A DNA stretch of 64,000 nt, taken from assembly GCA_027459785.1 (NCBI GenBank), contig DAIDGU010000070.1, positions 1 through 64,000 on the forward strand, written 5' to 3'. Made by a program: the position numbers and the translations under genes. Numbering within the stretch: the first letter of the stretch is position 1; every line of letters begins with the position of its first letter. The notes under the pieces are model-generated. The model was not told the DNA's origin, made no database searches, and saw nothing but the letters and a program-made list of their open reading frames with translations. The stretch comes from Ktedonobacteria bacterium. Lineage in GTDB: Bacteria; Chloroflexota; Ktedonobacteria; Ktedonobacterales; JACDGC01. Shown piece after piece: positions 19,682 through 28,556 of the stretch.

Positions 19682-21009
19682 TGGAGATGGATCAAGTGGC
19701 TCAGCCCGCTCCCCCTGCTCTGGCAGAACAACCGTTGCGTGTTGCCATCTTCGCCCTGCAATTCGCGCCTCTGGTGGGTGGCGCGGAGACTCAGGCGCTC
19801 ACGCTGGCGCGGGAACTGCTGGCGCGCGGTCATCAGGTGCGTGTCTTTACCCTCCGCTTTCAGTCGCAATGGCCACGCCGGGAGGTGATCGATGGCGTGC
19901 CGGTGACGCGCATCGGCGGCATGCAACTGCGCTGTCGCCTCAAGCTCGGCTTCGGATCAGATTGGCTCAGCTATCTGAACACGTGGCGTGCGCTGTGGCA
20001 GGCGCGCCGTGAATTAGATCTGCTGCACGTTACAACCATCACGCCATGGGCCGGTGTGGCGGCGTTGTTCGGGCGCTTGACTGGCAAGCCCGTCCTCGTG
20101 CGTTGCTCAAATGTCGGGCCTGATTCGGATAGTAGGGTACAGGTGGGTGACGAGGCATGGCTATACCCTGGCACGCCTGCGCCCGATCAACTTTGGAAGC
20201 GCGTGCCGCCGCGCTCCTGGGTCGGTGGCGATCTCACCACCATGCGCAGTTGGTGGCCCGCATGGCTGCTGGCCCAGCGCGCCCTCCATGCTCGGCATGT
20301 GCATTTCCTCGCCATCTCGTCGCGGACTGCCCGCTATCTGGCACGTTACGCCTACGCTCCCGCACGCATCCATGTGATCCCAAATACCGTACACCTGCCG
20401 TTGGCAGCGGCTCCGCGCGCGACCGCCCTCACCGCCCCGCGCGTCGTCTGCGTAGCGCGGCACAATTATGAAAAAGGCGTGGATGTGTTGCTTGCCGCCT
20501 GGCAGATCGTGCGGGTGCGCTACCCCGCCGCCCGTTTATTGCTGGCCGGTGGCGGGCGGTTGCTGGAAGCACATCGCGCGTTAGCGGATGCATCAGGGTT
20601 GGGCGACAGCGTCGCGTTCCTCGACAATTATCACATGGTTCCTGAACTTTTGCACAGCGCCGATTATTTCGTCTTGCCGTCGCGCTGGGAGGGTATGCCC
20701 AACGCGCTGCTGGAAGCTTGCGCCCACGGGCTGCCCTGCGTGGCGACGCGCGTCAGCGGCTCAGAAGATATCATCACCGACGGCGTCTCTGGGCTGCTGG
20801 TGCCGCCGCTGGACCACGTGGCGCTGGCCGATGCGCTGCTCCGCTTCCTGGACGATCCCGCGCTGGCCGAACAGTGCGCGCAGCAGGCGCGGCTGACGGT
20901 GGCAGCGCGCTATCAGCCGGATATGGTTCTGGCGCAGTATCTCACCCTGGTTCACCAACTCAGCGGCAGCACATTCCACATGCCAGCGACGGTGGAGGCA
21001 GCGGTATGA
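19678..21009 (+). CDS. GT4 glycosyltransferase
   Basis: 443 residues, same GT-B organisation as its upstream neighbour: FAPLVGGAETQALTLA in the acceptor domain, ARHNYEKGVDVLLAAW at about 260-275 and LPSRWEGMPNALLEAC in the donor site. The near-identical layout and shared phrases (HNYEKG/HSYEKG, PPRSWVG) make tandem duplication of the two genes likely. The ATG at 19678 overlaps the previous stop as ATGA, so it is preferred over an upstream in-frame codon at 19633. The product is a cytoplasmic or membrane-associated sugar transferase in exopolysaccharide assembly; substrate unknown. Confidence 0.87.
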   Translation: MMEMDQVAQPAPPALAEQPLRVAIFALQFAPLVGGAETQALTLARELLARGHQVRVFTLRFQSQWPRREVIDGVPVTRIGGMQLRCRLKLGFGSDWLSYLNTWRALWQARRELDLLHVTTITPWAGVAALFGRLTGKPVLVRCSNVGPDSDSRVQVGDEAWLYPGTPAPDQLWKRVPPRSWVGGDLTTMRSWWPAWLLAQRALHARHVHFLAISSRTARYLARYAYAPARIHVIPNTVHLPLAAAPRATALTAPRVVCVARHNYEKGVDVLLAAWQIVRVRYPAARLLLAGGGRLLEAHRALADASGLGDSVAFLDNYHMVPELLHSADYFVLPSRWEGMPNALLEACAHGLPCVATRVSGSEDIITDGVSGLLVPPLDHVALADALLRFLDDPALAEQCAQQARLTVAARYQPDMVLAQYLTLVHQLSGSTFHMPATVEAAV

Positions 21010-22205
21010 CCCCTGAAGCTCCCATTCGCGTGCTCTTGCTGATGGAGGCGTTTGCCACCGGCGGCGCGGAGCGCAGCTTTCACCACCTGGCGGCGCACCT
21101 GCCGCCAGATCGCTTCGATGTGCGCATCGGCACGTTGAAGCCGGGCGGCGGGCTGGCGGCGGACTTCGCTGCGCTGGGTCGGCCCATTGTCCCCTTCCAC
21201 CGGCGTTGGCGCTGGGATCTGTCGCCCGTCGCGCGCTTGGCCGCCTATTGCCGGCGCGAGGAGATCGCCATCGTGCATGGCATGCATTGGCTCTCTGGCA
21301 CATTCGCGGCGCTGGCGGCACAGCGCGTGCCGGGGTTGCGCGCCATCGGCTCAACGGTCTCGCTTTATTATGATGATGCCCGTTTGGGGCGCTTGCGCGC
21401 ATGGAGCGACCGCCGGCTGTCACCGCACCTGGCGGCGATGATGGTCAACACGATGCTGTTGCGCGGCTATCTCATCGCGCATCACTTCCCGGCGGATCGC
21501 ATTTGCATCGTGCCGAACGGCGTCGGCGCACCCGATCTCAGCCAGGCATCCGTGATGCGTGCCGCGATCCGCGCTCGCCATGGTATCCCGCTGGCAGCGC
21601 CCTGTGTGGGCATCCTGGCGCGGCTGCATCCGGTGAAAGATCACGGTACCTTCCTGCGGGCGGCGCAATTGGTACTGCAAGCCCGCCCCGATGCACGTTT
21701 CATGGTCGCGGGTGACGGCACGGAGCGCGACCGGCTGATCGCCCTGGCCGATCACCTGGGCATCCGCGAGCGGGTCGTCTTCACCGGGGCGGTCGCGGGG
21801 GCGGCAGACGTGATGCCAGCGTGGGACATCGCCGCGCTGACTTCCGTGCGCGAGGGGTTGCCAAACGCCGTGATGGAGGCGCTGGCCTGGGGTGTCCCCG
21901 TCGTCGCCACGAATGTCGGCGGGGTGCCGGATGTCGTCGTGCCACACATCACCGGCGCGCTGGTGCGACAAGGCGATCCCACCTCCCTGGCCGGGGCATT
22001 GCTGGCGCTCATCAATGATCCAACCCATGCAGCCCAAATGGGCGCGGCAGGCCGCCAGCAGATCCTGGCACGCTGGTCCCTGGCGCAGATGGTGGAGGCT
22101 TGCGTCACGATGTATGCGTTCGCCTCGGAGGCACCCAACCGCCAGCCAGCACCAACCACTGCGGCGCATGAACGGGAGGTAGCGCATGCGCATTCTCATC
22201 TGTAA
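21006..22205 (+). CDS. GT4 glycosyltransferase
   Basis: 399 residues. The start is the ATG overlapping the upstream stop (ATGA at 21006); a long in-frame extension upstream is antisense-like shadow of the previous gene and is rejected. Visible motifs are FATGGAERSFHHLA near residues 16-29, ARLHPVKDHGTFLRAA at about 206-221, and TSVREGLPNAVMEALA in the nucleotide-sugar site. MNTMLLRGYLI-type sequences mark the interdomain hinge. Like its neighbours it should transfer one residue to the growing lipid-linked unit. The gene overlaps the next by 20 bases. Confidence 0.87.
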   Translation: MTPEAPIRVLLLMEAFATGGAERSFHHLAAHLPPDRFDVRIGTLKPGGGLAADFAALGRPIVPFHRRWRWDLSPVARLAAYCRREEIAIVHGMHWLSGTFAALAAQRVPGLRAIGSTVSLYYDDARLGRLRAWSDRRLSPHLAAMMVNTMLLRGYLIAHHFPADRICIVPNGVGAPDLSQASVMRAAIRARHGIPLAAPCVGILARLHPVKDHGTFLRAAQLVLQARPDARFMVAGDGTERDRLIALADHLGIRERVVFTGAVAGAADVMPAWDIAALTSVREGLPNAVMEALAWGVPVVATNVGGVPDVVVPHITGALVRQGDPTSLAGALLALINDPTHAAQMGAAGRQQILARWSLAQMVEACVTMYAFASEAPNRQPAPTTAAHEREVAHAHSHL

Positions 22206-23451
22206 TAACCGCTACTTTCCTTCGACAGGGCCGGAACGCTATCTCTTTAACGTCACCACCTTGCTTGAAAGCCACGGTCACACCGTCATCCCGCTGGCCA
22301 TCGCCTGGGATGAGAACATCCCTACGCCATATGCCAAGTATTTCGTGCCACCCCCCGTCGACGGCCAAAGCGTCTATTTCCGGCAATACAAAGATCGCCT
22401 GGGCCTTCAGGCTCAGTGGCGGCTGTTCTCACGCTCGGCTTATTCCCAGGTCGCCAAGGCTGCCGCTGCGCGGATCATCGAGGCCGAAGGCATTGATCTG
22501 ATGTACGTGCTGCATGTCGCCAACATGCTCTCGCCCAGCGTCGTGGATGCCGCCGCTGACCGGCACATCCCCGTTGTGATGCGCTTGTCAGATTTCAACT
22601 TGCTCTGTCCGTCGTATCTCTTTTTGCGTGACGGCCAAGTCTGCCAGGAATGCTTGCATGGGCTGCATCACGCCATCCAGCATCGTTGTCTACAAGATTC
22701 CGTCGCGGTGAGTACAGCACGGGTGCTGGCGATGCAGGTGCAGCGCCGCATGGGCGTGTATGCGCGCGTCAATGCCTACATCACACCGTCGCGCTACATG
22801 GCGGAACAGATGGAACAATATGCGCCGGCACAGGGCAAGCTGCATCACATCCCCAGTTTCATGGATGTGGCACGTATCACCCCCGCGACCGGCAATCAGG
22901 GATACCTGCTCTTTTTCGGGCGCGTCGCGCGCGATAAAGGCGTGGAATGGCTATTGCACGCACACGCTGGCATGACGCCGTCGGTGCCGCTGGTCATTGC
23001 TGGCAAAAGCAGCGATGGCGAACAAGAGCGCCTGGCAACACTGATCACGCCAGAACAGCGCCCGTTCGTCACTTTTGTCGGCTTCAAGTCTGGGCAGGAA
23101 CTAGCTGATCTGATCGATGGGGCGCTGGCCGTGGTGCAGCCATCCCTGTGGCACGACAACGCGCCAATGAGCGTCTACGAAAGCCTGGCACACGGCAAAC
23201 CCGTTATCGGCACGAACCTGGGTGGCATCGCCGAGCAACTGACGCCGGATTGCGGCCTGCTGGTGGAACCCCATGACATCCCCGGTTTGCGTATGGCCAT
23301 GCAGCGCCTCTGCGACGATCCCGCATTAGTGGCGCGGCTGGGTCAGGGCGCACGGCAACGCGCCGAGGCCGAATTCAATCCAGAGATCCACTACGACCGG
23401 CTGATGCGCGTCTTCACCGCTGTGGACGCATCAGGGATGGCACAGGCATAA
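22186..23451 (+). CDS. GT4 glycosyltransferase
   Basis: 421 residues, GT-B fold. The N-terminus reads CNNRYFPSTGPERYLFNVT, a variant of the glycine-rich acceptor loop with SGPERY in place of GGAE. A cysteine-containing stretch LLCPSYLFLRDGQVCQECLHG (about 145-165) is typical of a GT4 subgroup and could bind metal. The donor half has FFGRVARDKGVEWLL and SVYESLAHGKPVIGTNLGG. The start lies 20 bases inside the preceding gene behind GGGAGG, consistent with coupled translation. Exact sugar unknown. Confidence 0.87.
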   Translation: MRILICNNRYFPSTGPERYLFNVTTLLESHGHTVIPLAIAWDENIPTPYAKYFVPPPVDGQSVYFRQYKDRLGLQAQWRLFSRSAYSQVAKAAAARIIEAEGIDLMYVLHVANMLSPSVVDAAADRHIPVVMRLSDFNLLCPSYLFLRDGQVCQECLHGLHHAIQHRCLQDSVAVSTARVLAMQVQRRMGVYARVNAYITPSRYMAEQMEQYAPAQGKLHHIPSFMDVARITPATGNQGYLLFFGRVARDKGVEWLLHAHAGMTPSVPLVIAGKSSDGEQERLATLITPEQRPFVTFVGFKSGQELADLIDGALAVVQPSLWHDNAPMSVYESLAHGKPVIGTNLGGIAEQLTPDCGLLVEPHDIPGLRMAMQRLCDDPALVARLGQGARQRAEAEFNPEIHYDRLMRVFTAVDASGMAQA

Positions 23452-23487
23452 TCGCGCTCACTGAGAGCGCCAATGAGGAGCGATGCG

Positions 23488-24003
23488 ATGAGTATTATTG
23501 GATTTTTAGAGCAGCGTTATCACCGCTGGTTGGTGCAACGACTGCGCCGGCGTGGCGCGAAGATAGCAGCGGACTGCCGCATTATCGGCAAACCCAGCTT
23601 CGGCTCTGAACCCTATCTAGTGGAGATCGGACGGCACGTTACCATTTCCTCCGACTGTATGCTCATCACCCACGACGGCGCGACCTGGGTCTTCCGCGAT
23701 CAACCCCGCTATCAGCACGTCATCAGCTACGGCGCGATCCGTATCCTGGATAACTGTTTCATCGGCGCGCGCTCAACTATCTTACCAGGCGTCACCATCG
23801 GCCCGAACGCAATCGTCGGGGCAGCCTCGCTGGTCAACAAGGACGTGCCGCCGGGGGTCGTCGTAGCGGGTAATCCCGCGCGGGTGATTTGCACTGTCGA
23901 AGAATATGCTGAAAAACAACTTGCCCGCACACCAGCTTATTCGGTGCCGGAGTATCAACGCGATAAACAGCGCGTGGTGGAAGAACTGTATCTGCGCCAT
24001 TGA
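23488..24003 (+). CDS. Left-handed beta-helix acyltransferase (serine acetyltransferase/WbbJ-like)
   Basis: A 171-residue hexapeptide-repeat O-acetyltransferase. The repeated (I/V)-G-x-x-x-x pattern runs from about residue 50 to 135, with the catalytic-type His in LITHDGATW and the typical C-terminal turn GNPARVICTVEEY. Members acetylate sugars on O-antigens and exopolysaccharides using acetyl-CoA, as trimers in the cytoplasm. GAGGAG lies seven bases before the chosen ATG at 23488; an in-frame ATG at 23473 would leave no ribosome site. It sits in the middle of the glycosyltransferase operon, which supports polymer decoration as its job. Confidence 0.85.
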   Translation: MSIIGFLEQRYHRWLVQRLRRRGAKIAADCRIIGKPSFGSEPYLVEIGRHVTISSDCMLITHDGATWVFRDQPRYQHVISYGAIRILDNCFIGARSTILPGVTIGPNAIVGAASLVNKDVPPGVVVAGNPARVICTVEEYAEKQLARTPAYSVPEYQRDKQRVVEELYLRH

Positions 24004-24074
24004 CGCGCACCTGCATCTGGCCAAGCGCGATCATTCGAGGAAGCATAGTGTGAGCGAGAAGGAGGGAACGAGCG

Positions 24075-25274
24075 ATGCGCATTGCGATGCTGGGGCTGAA
24101 AGGCTTGCCCGCAACTTATGGGGGCGTCGAGCGTTACGCCGAGGAGGTGGCGACACGCATGGCCGCGCGTGGTCATGAAGTGATCGTCTATTGCCGCGCC
24201 CATTACACCCCGAATAGCGCCACCGAGACGCAGTACAAGGGGGTCACGCTCGTTCGCCAGCGCACAATCCACACGAAGACAGCCGACACCCTCTCGCACA
24301 CGCTCACCGCCTCGCTGGATCTCATGCGGCGCAAGGTGGACGTGGCACACTATTATAGTCTGGGACCGTCGGTTTTCGCCTGGCTGCCGCATCTGCGCCA
24401 TATCCCCACGCTGGTTCACGTCCACAACCAGGAATGGCGGGGCGGGCGCTGGGGGCCGGTGGGCAAAATCTTCTTTCGGGCGGCGGATGTGACGGCCTTG
24501 CGCTTCCCTTCCGCCACCGCCGTCATCTCGCACCATTTCTTGGAGTATTACCAGCCGCGCACAAACCAGGCAATCGGCTTCACTTCGACGGGCATTGCGC
24601 TACCACCGCCCGCGGACCCGCGCGCCGATCTGGCGTCCCTGAACGCGCTGGATCTGCAACCCGGCAATTATCTTCTTTTTGTCGGTCGGCTCGTTCCCCA
24701 AAAAGCGATCCACCTGCTGATCGAAGCATACGAACAACTCGCGCCGGAAATGCCGTTGGTCATCGTGGGCGACGCTGAGAAGAACGCCTCATATGCCGCC
24801 AGCCTGCGCAAGCATGCCACACCGCACATTCGCTTCCTGGGCTATCGCTATGGCGCAGAACTCGATACCCTGTACCGCCAGGCATACCTGTACGTTCATC
24901 CTTCCATTCATGAAGGCATCGCGCTGACACTGTTGGAAGCGATGGCCCACGGCTCCGCCGTGCTAGCGAGCGACATTCCCGAAAACCTGGAAGGCATGGG
25001 CGCATGCGGCATGACCTTTCGCAGCGGCGATGCCGATGATCTGGCGACGAAATTGGCGCTGCTCATCGCGCAGCCGGAACTAGTGGAGGCGCAACGGCGC
25101 GTCAACGCCGCCTACATCGCGGCGCAGTATTCCTGGGACGGTGTGACGGATCGGCTGGAAGCGATCTACCAGGCATTGATCGACCAGCGCCCCTTGCCGG
25201 CCATTGATAAGCCGGTTCCCGTTGCCGCCATGCCGGTCAGCGCGACGGTGCCGGCGACCGGCGATGAAGCGTGA
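24075..25274 (+). CDS. GT4 glycosyltransferase with DUF1972-type N-terminus
   Basis: 399 residues. The N-terminal half begins LGLKGLPATYGGVERYAEEV, the hallmark of the DUF1972 subgroup of rhamnosyl/glucosyl-transferases, and continues with HTLTASLDLM. The donor half shows FVGRLVPQKAIHLLIEAY at about 198-215 and HEGIALTLLEAMAHG at about 278-292. GGAGG lies eight bases before the ATG. It closes the glycosyltransferase series, 71 bases after the acetyltransferase. The Pro/Ala/Val-rich C-terminal tail (about 375-399) is low complexity. Donor sugar unknown, possibly dTDP-rhamnose by family tendency. Confidence 0.87.
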   Translation: MRIAMLGLKGLPATYGGVERYAEEVATRMAARGHEVIVYCRAHYTPNSATETQYKGVTLVRQRTIHTKTADTLSHTLTASLDLMRRKVDVAHYYSLGPSVFAWLPHLRHIPTLVHVHNQEWRGGRWGPVGKIFFRAADVTALRFPSATAVISHHFLEYYQPRTNQAIGFTSTGIALPPPADPRADLASLNALDLQPGNYLLFVGRLVPQKAIHLLIEAYEQLAPEMPLVIVGDAEKNASYAASLRKHATPHIRFLGYRYGAELDTLYRQAYLYVHPSIHEGIALTLLEAMAHGSAVLASDIPENLEGMGACGMTFRSGDADDLATKLALLIAQPELVEAQRRVNAAYIAAQYSWDGVTDRLEAIYQALIDQRPLPAIDKPVPVAAMPVSATVPATGDEA

Positions 25275-25361
25275 GCAACAATGCAGACGGCATGATTCAT
25301 GCGGAAGAGAGAGCATGAACGCGCCGAGCGAGGATCGGCGCACGTCTTAGGAGGAGCGATC

Positions 25362-25619
25362 ATGAATCCACAAGATCAGCAACCAAATCTGCAGAACGAT
25401 CCCGCGCAGGGCGCGTTGAACCCCAATCCACAGAACCTGGACCCGAACGATCCCAACGTAGCACGCGACCCCGTCTGTGGCACGCTGGTGGATAAACGCA
25501 CCGCAGAAAACACGATGGCTGCGCCAGTCAACCAGCCGATGGAGACGCTCTATTTCTGCTCGGCGCAATGCAAGGCAACCTTCGAGGAAAACCCCGATCA
25601 GTTCGGGTATAACCTCTAA
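25362..25619 (+). CDS. YHS-domain protein
   Basis: 85 residues. A Gln/Asn/Pro-rich leader (1-35) precedes a YHS domain with DPVCGTLVDKRTA and LYFCSAQCKATFEENPDQF, i.e. one Cys in DPVCG and two in CSAQC. YHS domains bind metals, often copper or other soft metals, or occur as mobile sensor/chaperone modules; the role here is open. AGGAGG sits seven bases before the ATG at 25362. It may be the last gene of the polysaccharide operon or separate. Confidence 0.8.
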   Translation: MNPQDQQPNLQNDPAQGALNPNPQNLDPNDPNVARDPVCGTLVDKRTAENTMAAPVNQPMETLYFCSAQCKATFEENPDQFGYNL

Positions 25620-25659
25620 TAGGCTTTTAGGCTTTGCGGGTGATCTGTATGGAAAACGG

Positions 25660-25690
25660 AGGACAGACATTCCTGTCTGTCCGGCCCCAC
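25660..25690. repeat. Dispersed palindrome family B
   Basis: GGAGGACAGACATT / CCTGTCTGTCCGG forms an inverted repeat. Related copies occur at about 36890-36924, 38432-38458, 40811-40866 and 62383-62440, alone or in pairs. Confidence 0.7.
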
Positions 25691-25828
25691 TGACCACCGT
25701 CTTTACCCTCAAGGGGTATAACGTCCCGACGGGCGGACGATGTCGGTGATCGCCCGCCCGCTTTGGAAGGGCGGGTTCCCATCTGCCACCCGCCGGTTTG
25801 GGCCGGTAGGCCACCTCTCCTTCCCCTG

Positions 25829-25968
25829 GTCTGTAGGGGCAATCCCTTGTGGTTGCCCTGCCCCCTATGATTAACCTGCCTCCTGTGGTTGCCCTGGCCC
25901 CTATGATTAACCCGCCTCCTGTGGTTGCCCTGCCCCCTATGATTAACCTGCCTCCTGTGGTTGCCCTG
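25829..25968. repeat. Family C repeat expanded into 36-bp tandem array
   Basis: The dispersed element TCTGTAGGGGCAATCCCTTG (25830-25849) is followed by three full 36-base units starting with GTTGCCCTG at 25852, 25888 and 25924, and a partial fourth at 25960. The units differ by only a few bases. The array lies just downstream of the MFS transporter's 3' end. It is non-coding on any credible frame. Confidence 0.8.
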
Positions 25969-25979
25969 CGGGGTGCCGT

Positions 25980-27371
25980 TCATGCCGCGCGCTGGCCGGT
26001 GAGCGCGTGGCGCACCCGCGCCGTCCATGGCTCATGCACGTGCAGGAAAAGTAGCGGCGGGATGGCGGCGAGGAACATCACTGTCACGAAGGGGAACATC
26101 GCGCGGTAGCCAAACGTGTCGATGAGCAAGCCCACCAACAGCGTCGCCAATGGCGCGGCGATGGAGGTCACGGTACTGTTCAGGCCCGTGAAGAGGCCGA
26201 TCTGATTCGGCGGTGCCAGTTGCGTCAGCAAGGGATAGGAACTGACCATCTGCGCCGCGTTGCCGATGCCCGCGACCAGGAGGATGGCGAAGAGCGCGAC
26301 ATGCTGCACGGTGAAGGTGCCGGCGAGCGCCGCCGCTGTCAGGCAGATGATGCCGCCCATAAAGACCCGTTTCGCTCCCACGCGGTCGCTGAGCAGGCCC
26401 AGCGGATAAACCAGGAGTACGCTGGCGATCTGCGATGACAATACGAGCGCGAGCGCGGCTTGCGTCGAAAGGCCAGCGGCGGTCGTGGCATAGAGCGTCA
26501 AGTACGGCGCGATGGCGTTGCTGCCCGACCACAAAAAGAACTGTGCCACGAAAAACAGCAGCAGGGCGCGGTTGTGCTTCACTGCCTTGACGGCCTGCTG
26601 CGCCTCGTCTTGCCAATCGCCCAAATGGCCCGGCAAGCGGCGCGGTTCCTTCAGGCCGAAGACCGTCGGCACAAAGGCCAGCAGCAAGGCGACGGCGACC
26701 AACGGGAAGAGCGGGCCGATGCCGAAAAGGGGAATCAGCACCAATCCCAGCAGCGGCAGCGCCAACTGGCCCACCAGCAACAGCAATTGCGCCAGCCCAT
26801 TGACCTTGCCCCGCCGCCGCGCGGGAATGACATCCGCCAGCAAAGCGGTGTAGGGATCGTACATGACATTAAAAGTGACGGTGAAGATTACGATGCTGAT
26901 GGTGACGAGAACCACCGTCGTCGTGTGCGTGTCGCCCAGGAATGCGGCATGGGAGGTCATCAGCAGCCACGCCAGGATCGGCGTCACTAAGAGGAAAAAT
27001 GCGCTGATCGGCAAGAAGCCGACGATGAACGGTCGCCGCCGCCCGAAGCGCGTCCACGTGTGGTCGCTCCACGCCCCGACGACGGGCTGGATCAGCGCGC
27101 CCTCGAAGGTGCGCGTGCTGCTGAGCAGACCGATGAGCCAGGTAGGCATCAGCAGCCCTTGCAGAAAGATAGGTAGCACGAAATTGCTGAACGCGAAGAA
27201 AAGTCCCGTCCCCAGGTTCCCGCTGGCATAGACGAAAGCGGTGCGCCAAAAAGGGATATCTTGCTCCTCCACGGGCAGGTGCAGCTTCGTCACCACCTCT
27301 TCGATGAGATGATCGGCATCCGTGCCACCGGCAATCTGTTGTTCCGGCGGCGGTTCATTCGTTGGTAACAC
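25980..27371 (-). CDS. MFS transporter, SLC45/GPH sugar-transporter type
   Basis: A 12-helix major facilitator of about 463 residues. After a soluble acidic leader (1-45), WRTAFVYASGNLGTGLFFAF opens helix 1. The conserved loop between helices 2 and 3 reads GAWSDHTWTRFGRRRPFIV, characteristic of the SLC45/sucrose-type and GPH cation-sugar symporters, and a second copy appears as LGLLSDRVGAKRVFMGG. It probably imports a sugar or glycoside with protons or sodium. The GTG at 27371 is favoured because AAGGAG lies ten bases upstream; a TTG at 27395 would add eight residues without a ribosome site. Standing alone, it has no regulatory hint. The 3' end abuts the 36-bp repeat array. Confidence 0.82.
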   Translation of the reverse strand: MLPTNEPPPEQQIAGGTDADHLIEEVVTKLHLPVEEQDIPFWRTAFVYASGNLGTGLFFAFSNFVLPIFLQGLLMPTWLIGLLSSTRTFEGALIQPVVGAWSDHTWTRFGRRRPFIVGFLPISAFFLLVTPILAWLLMTSHAAFLGDTHTTTVVLVTISIVIFTVTFNVMYDPYTALLADVIPARRRGKVNGLAQLLLLVGQLALPLLGLVLIPLFGIGPLFPLVAVALLLAFVPTVFGLKEPRRLPGHLGDWQDEAQQAVKAVKHNRALLLFFVAQFFLWSGSNAIAPYLTLYATTAAGLSTQAALALVLSSQIASVLLVYPLGLLSDRVGAKRVFMGGIICLTAAALAGTFTVQHVALFAILLVAGIGNAAQMVSSYPLLTQLAPPNQIGLFTGLNSTVTSIAAPLATLLVGLLIDTFGYRAMFPFVTVMFLAAIPPLLFLHVHEPWTARVRHALTGQRAA

Positions 27372-27490
27372 GTCGCGGTTGCTCCTTCCGGCCAATTTTG
27401 CAACGACCTATTCCGCAACTCCGTTGCCAGGGTAGCGCCAACCTATTCGCCCGCTTTACCGCTATGTATCCGGCAATGGTTCATAACCCT

Positions 27491-27580
27491 CCAGTCCGCG
27501 ACGGCGGACTTCGTGGCATAGCCCTTAGGCGCGGTTTCAACCGCCCGCGTCTCCGGCGCGGTTTCAACCGCCCGCTCATT
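27491..27580. repeat. Dispersed repeat family D
   Basis: AGTCCGCGACGGCGGACTTCG forms a hairpin and is followed by one or more GGCGCGGTTTCAACCGCCCG palindromes; here two are present. Further copies lie at 29371-29433 and 34955-35126. It sits between the MFS gene and the ribosomal operon terminator. Confidence 0.75.
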
Positions 27581-27614
27581 GAAGTTGCTTTCATCAGGGG
27601 CGTTTTACCATAAC

Positions 27615-27641
27615 AAAAAAGCCGCTCGTATGAGCGGCTCT
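27615..27641 (-). terminator. Rho-independent terminator of the ribosomal operon
   Basis: On the minus strand the stem AGCCGCTC/GAGCGGCT (loop ATAC) is followed directly by six T. It lies 26 bases after the rpsI stop, closing the infA-to-rpsI operon. Confidence 0.9.
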
Positions 27642-27666
27642 TGAAAATTGGACGTGATGCCAGGGA

Positions 27667-28077
27667 TCAGCGCTTCGTGTACTGCGGAGCCTTGCGGGCG
27701 CGCTTGAGGCCGTACTTTTTGCGCTCTTTCTCGCGTGGGTCGCGCGTGAGCAAGCCAGCCTGGCGCAGGGCGGGCTTGGTAGCCTCGTCGATCTTCACCA
27801 GCGCGCGGGCGATGCCGTGGCGCACCGCGCCGGCCTGGCCGCTGACGCCGCCGCCAACGACCTTGACGGTGATGTTGAAATTGCCGCCCATGTCCAGCAG
27901 GCGCAGAGGCTGGCGGATCACGCCGATCAGCGCCTCGCGTCCGAAATAGGCGTTGGAATCGCGTCCATTGACGACGATGCTGCCGTCGCCGTTCGGGAAG
28001 ACGCGCACGCGCGCCACCGCCGTCTTGCGGCGTCCCACGGCGGGGATGTAATCTGCGGGTCCGGTGGTTTTAGGCAC
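27667..28077 (-). CDS. rpsI: Small ribosomal subunit protein uS9
   Basis: A 136-residue uS9 protein of the 30S head, whose C-terminal tail reaches the P-site t[16 protein letters not shown] near the N-terminus and the basic tail [24 protein letters not shown]-like ending (final residues KAPQYTKR) are diagnostic. The start is taken as the GTG at 28077, where similarity begins and AGGAG lies upstream; an upstream frame to 28140 overlaps rplM and is not credible. It lies 17 bases after rplM, the universal L13-S9 pair, and is the last gene of the operon. Confidence 0.95.
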   Translation of the reverse strand: MPKTTGPADYIPAVGRRKTAVARVRVFPNGDGSIVVNGRDSNAYFGREALIGVIRQPLRLLDMGGNFNITVKVVGGGVSGQAGAVRHGIARALVKIDEATKPALRQAGLLTRDPREKERKKYGLKRARKAPQYTKR

Positions 28078-28094
28078 TCTTCTCTTCTCTCCTG

Positions 28095-28556
28095 TTAGCG
28101 CACGATGTCCGTGAAGGTTTCGGGCGTGGGCGTGGTCCACGGTACCGGCTGCTGGGCCTGGTGAGGATGGTTCGGCCCGGCATAGACTTTCAGGCGATGC
28201 AGCATGTCGTCGCCCAGTCGGTTGTGGGGCAACATGCCCTTGACGGCGGCGATGATGGGCCGGTCGGGATGCTTTTGCAGCGCCAGGCGCAGTGTCTCGT
28301 GCTTCAGACCGCCCGGATACTGCGAGTGGTGATAGTAGATCTTCTGATCCAACCGCTTGCCTGTGACGGCGACCTTCTCGGCATTGATGACGACAACGAA
28401 ATCGCCACAGTTCATGTTGGGGGTGAAGGTCGGCTTATGCTTGCCACGCAAGATCTGCGCGATCTGCGACGCCAGCCGGCCCAACACCTGATCTTGCGCG
28501 TCGATGACGTACCAGCGAGGATCAAGCTCGGAGGCACGCGCGCTATAGGTAGTCAT
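28095..28556 (-). CDS. rplM: Large ribosomal subunit protein uL13
   Basis: A 153-residue uL13 protein, slightly longer than typical at the C-terminus (tail rich in Pro/His/Gln). [19 protein letters not shown] at about 15-33, [15 protein letters not shown], and [20 protein letters not shown] at about 109-128 identify it. GGAG lies nine bases before the ATG. Its start overlaps the truA stop by 14 bases, which implies coupled translation. Confidence 0.96.
   Translation of the reverse strand: MTTYSARASELDPRWYVIDAQDQVLGRLASQIAQILRGKHKPTFTPNMNCGDFVVVINAEKVAVTGKRLDQKIYYHHSQYPGGLKHETLRLALQKHPDRPIIAAVKGMLPHNRLGDDMLHRLKVYAGPNHPHQAQQPVPWTTPTPETFTDIVR

Noticed and set aside
20718-21005. N-terminal extension of the third GT4 protein
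   Set aside because: The extension overlaps the second GT4 gene in another frame, is Arg/Ala-rich, and the ATGA-coupled start at 21006 begins exactly at the fold.
25852-25968. CRISPR array
   Set aside because: Contiguous 36-base tandem repeats with no spacers.
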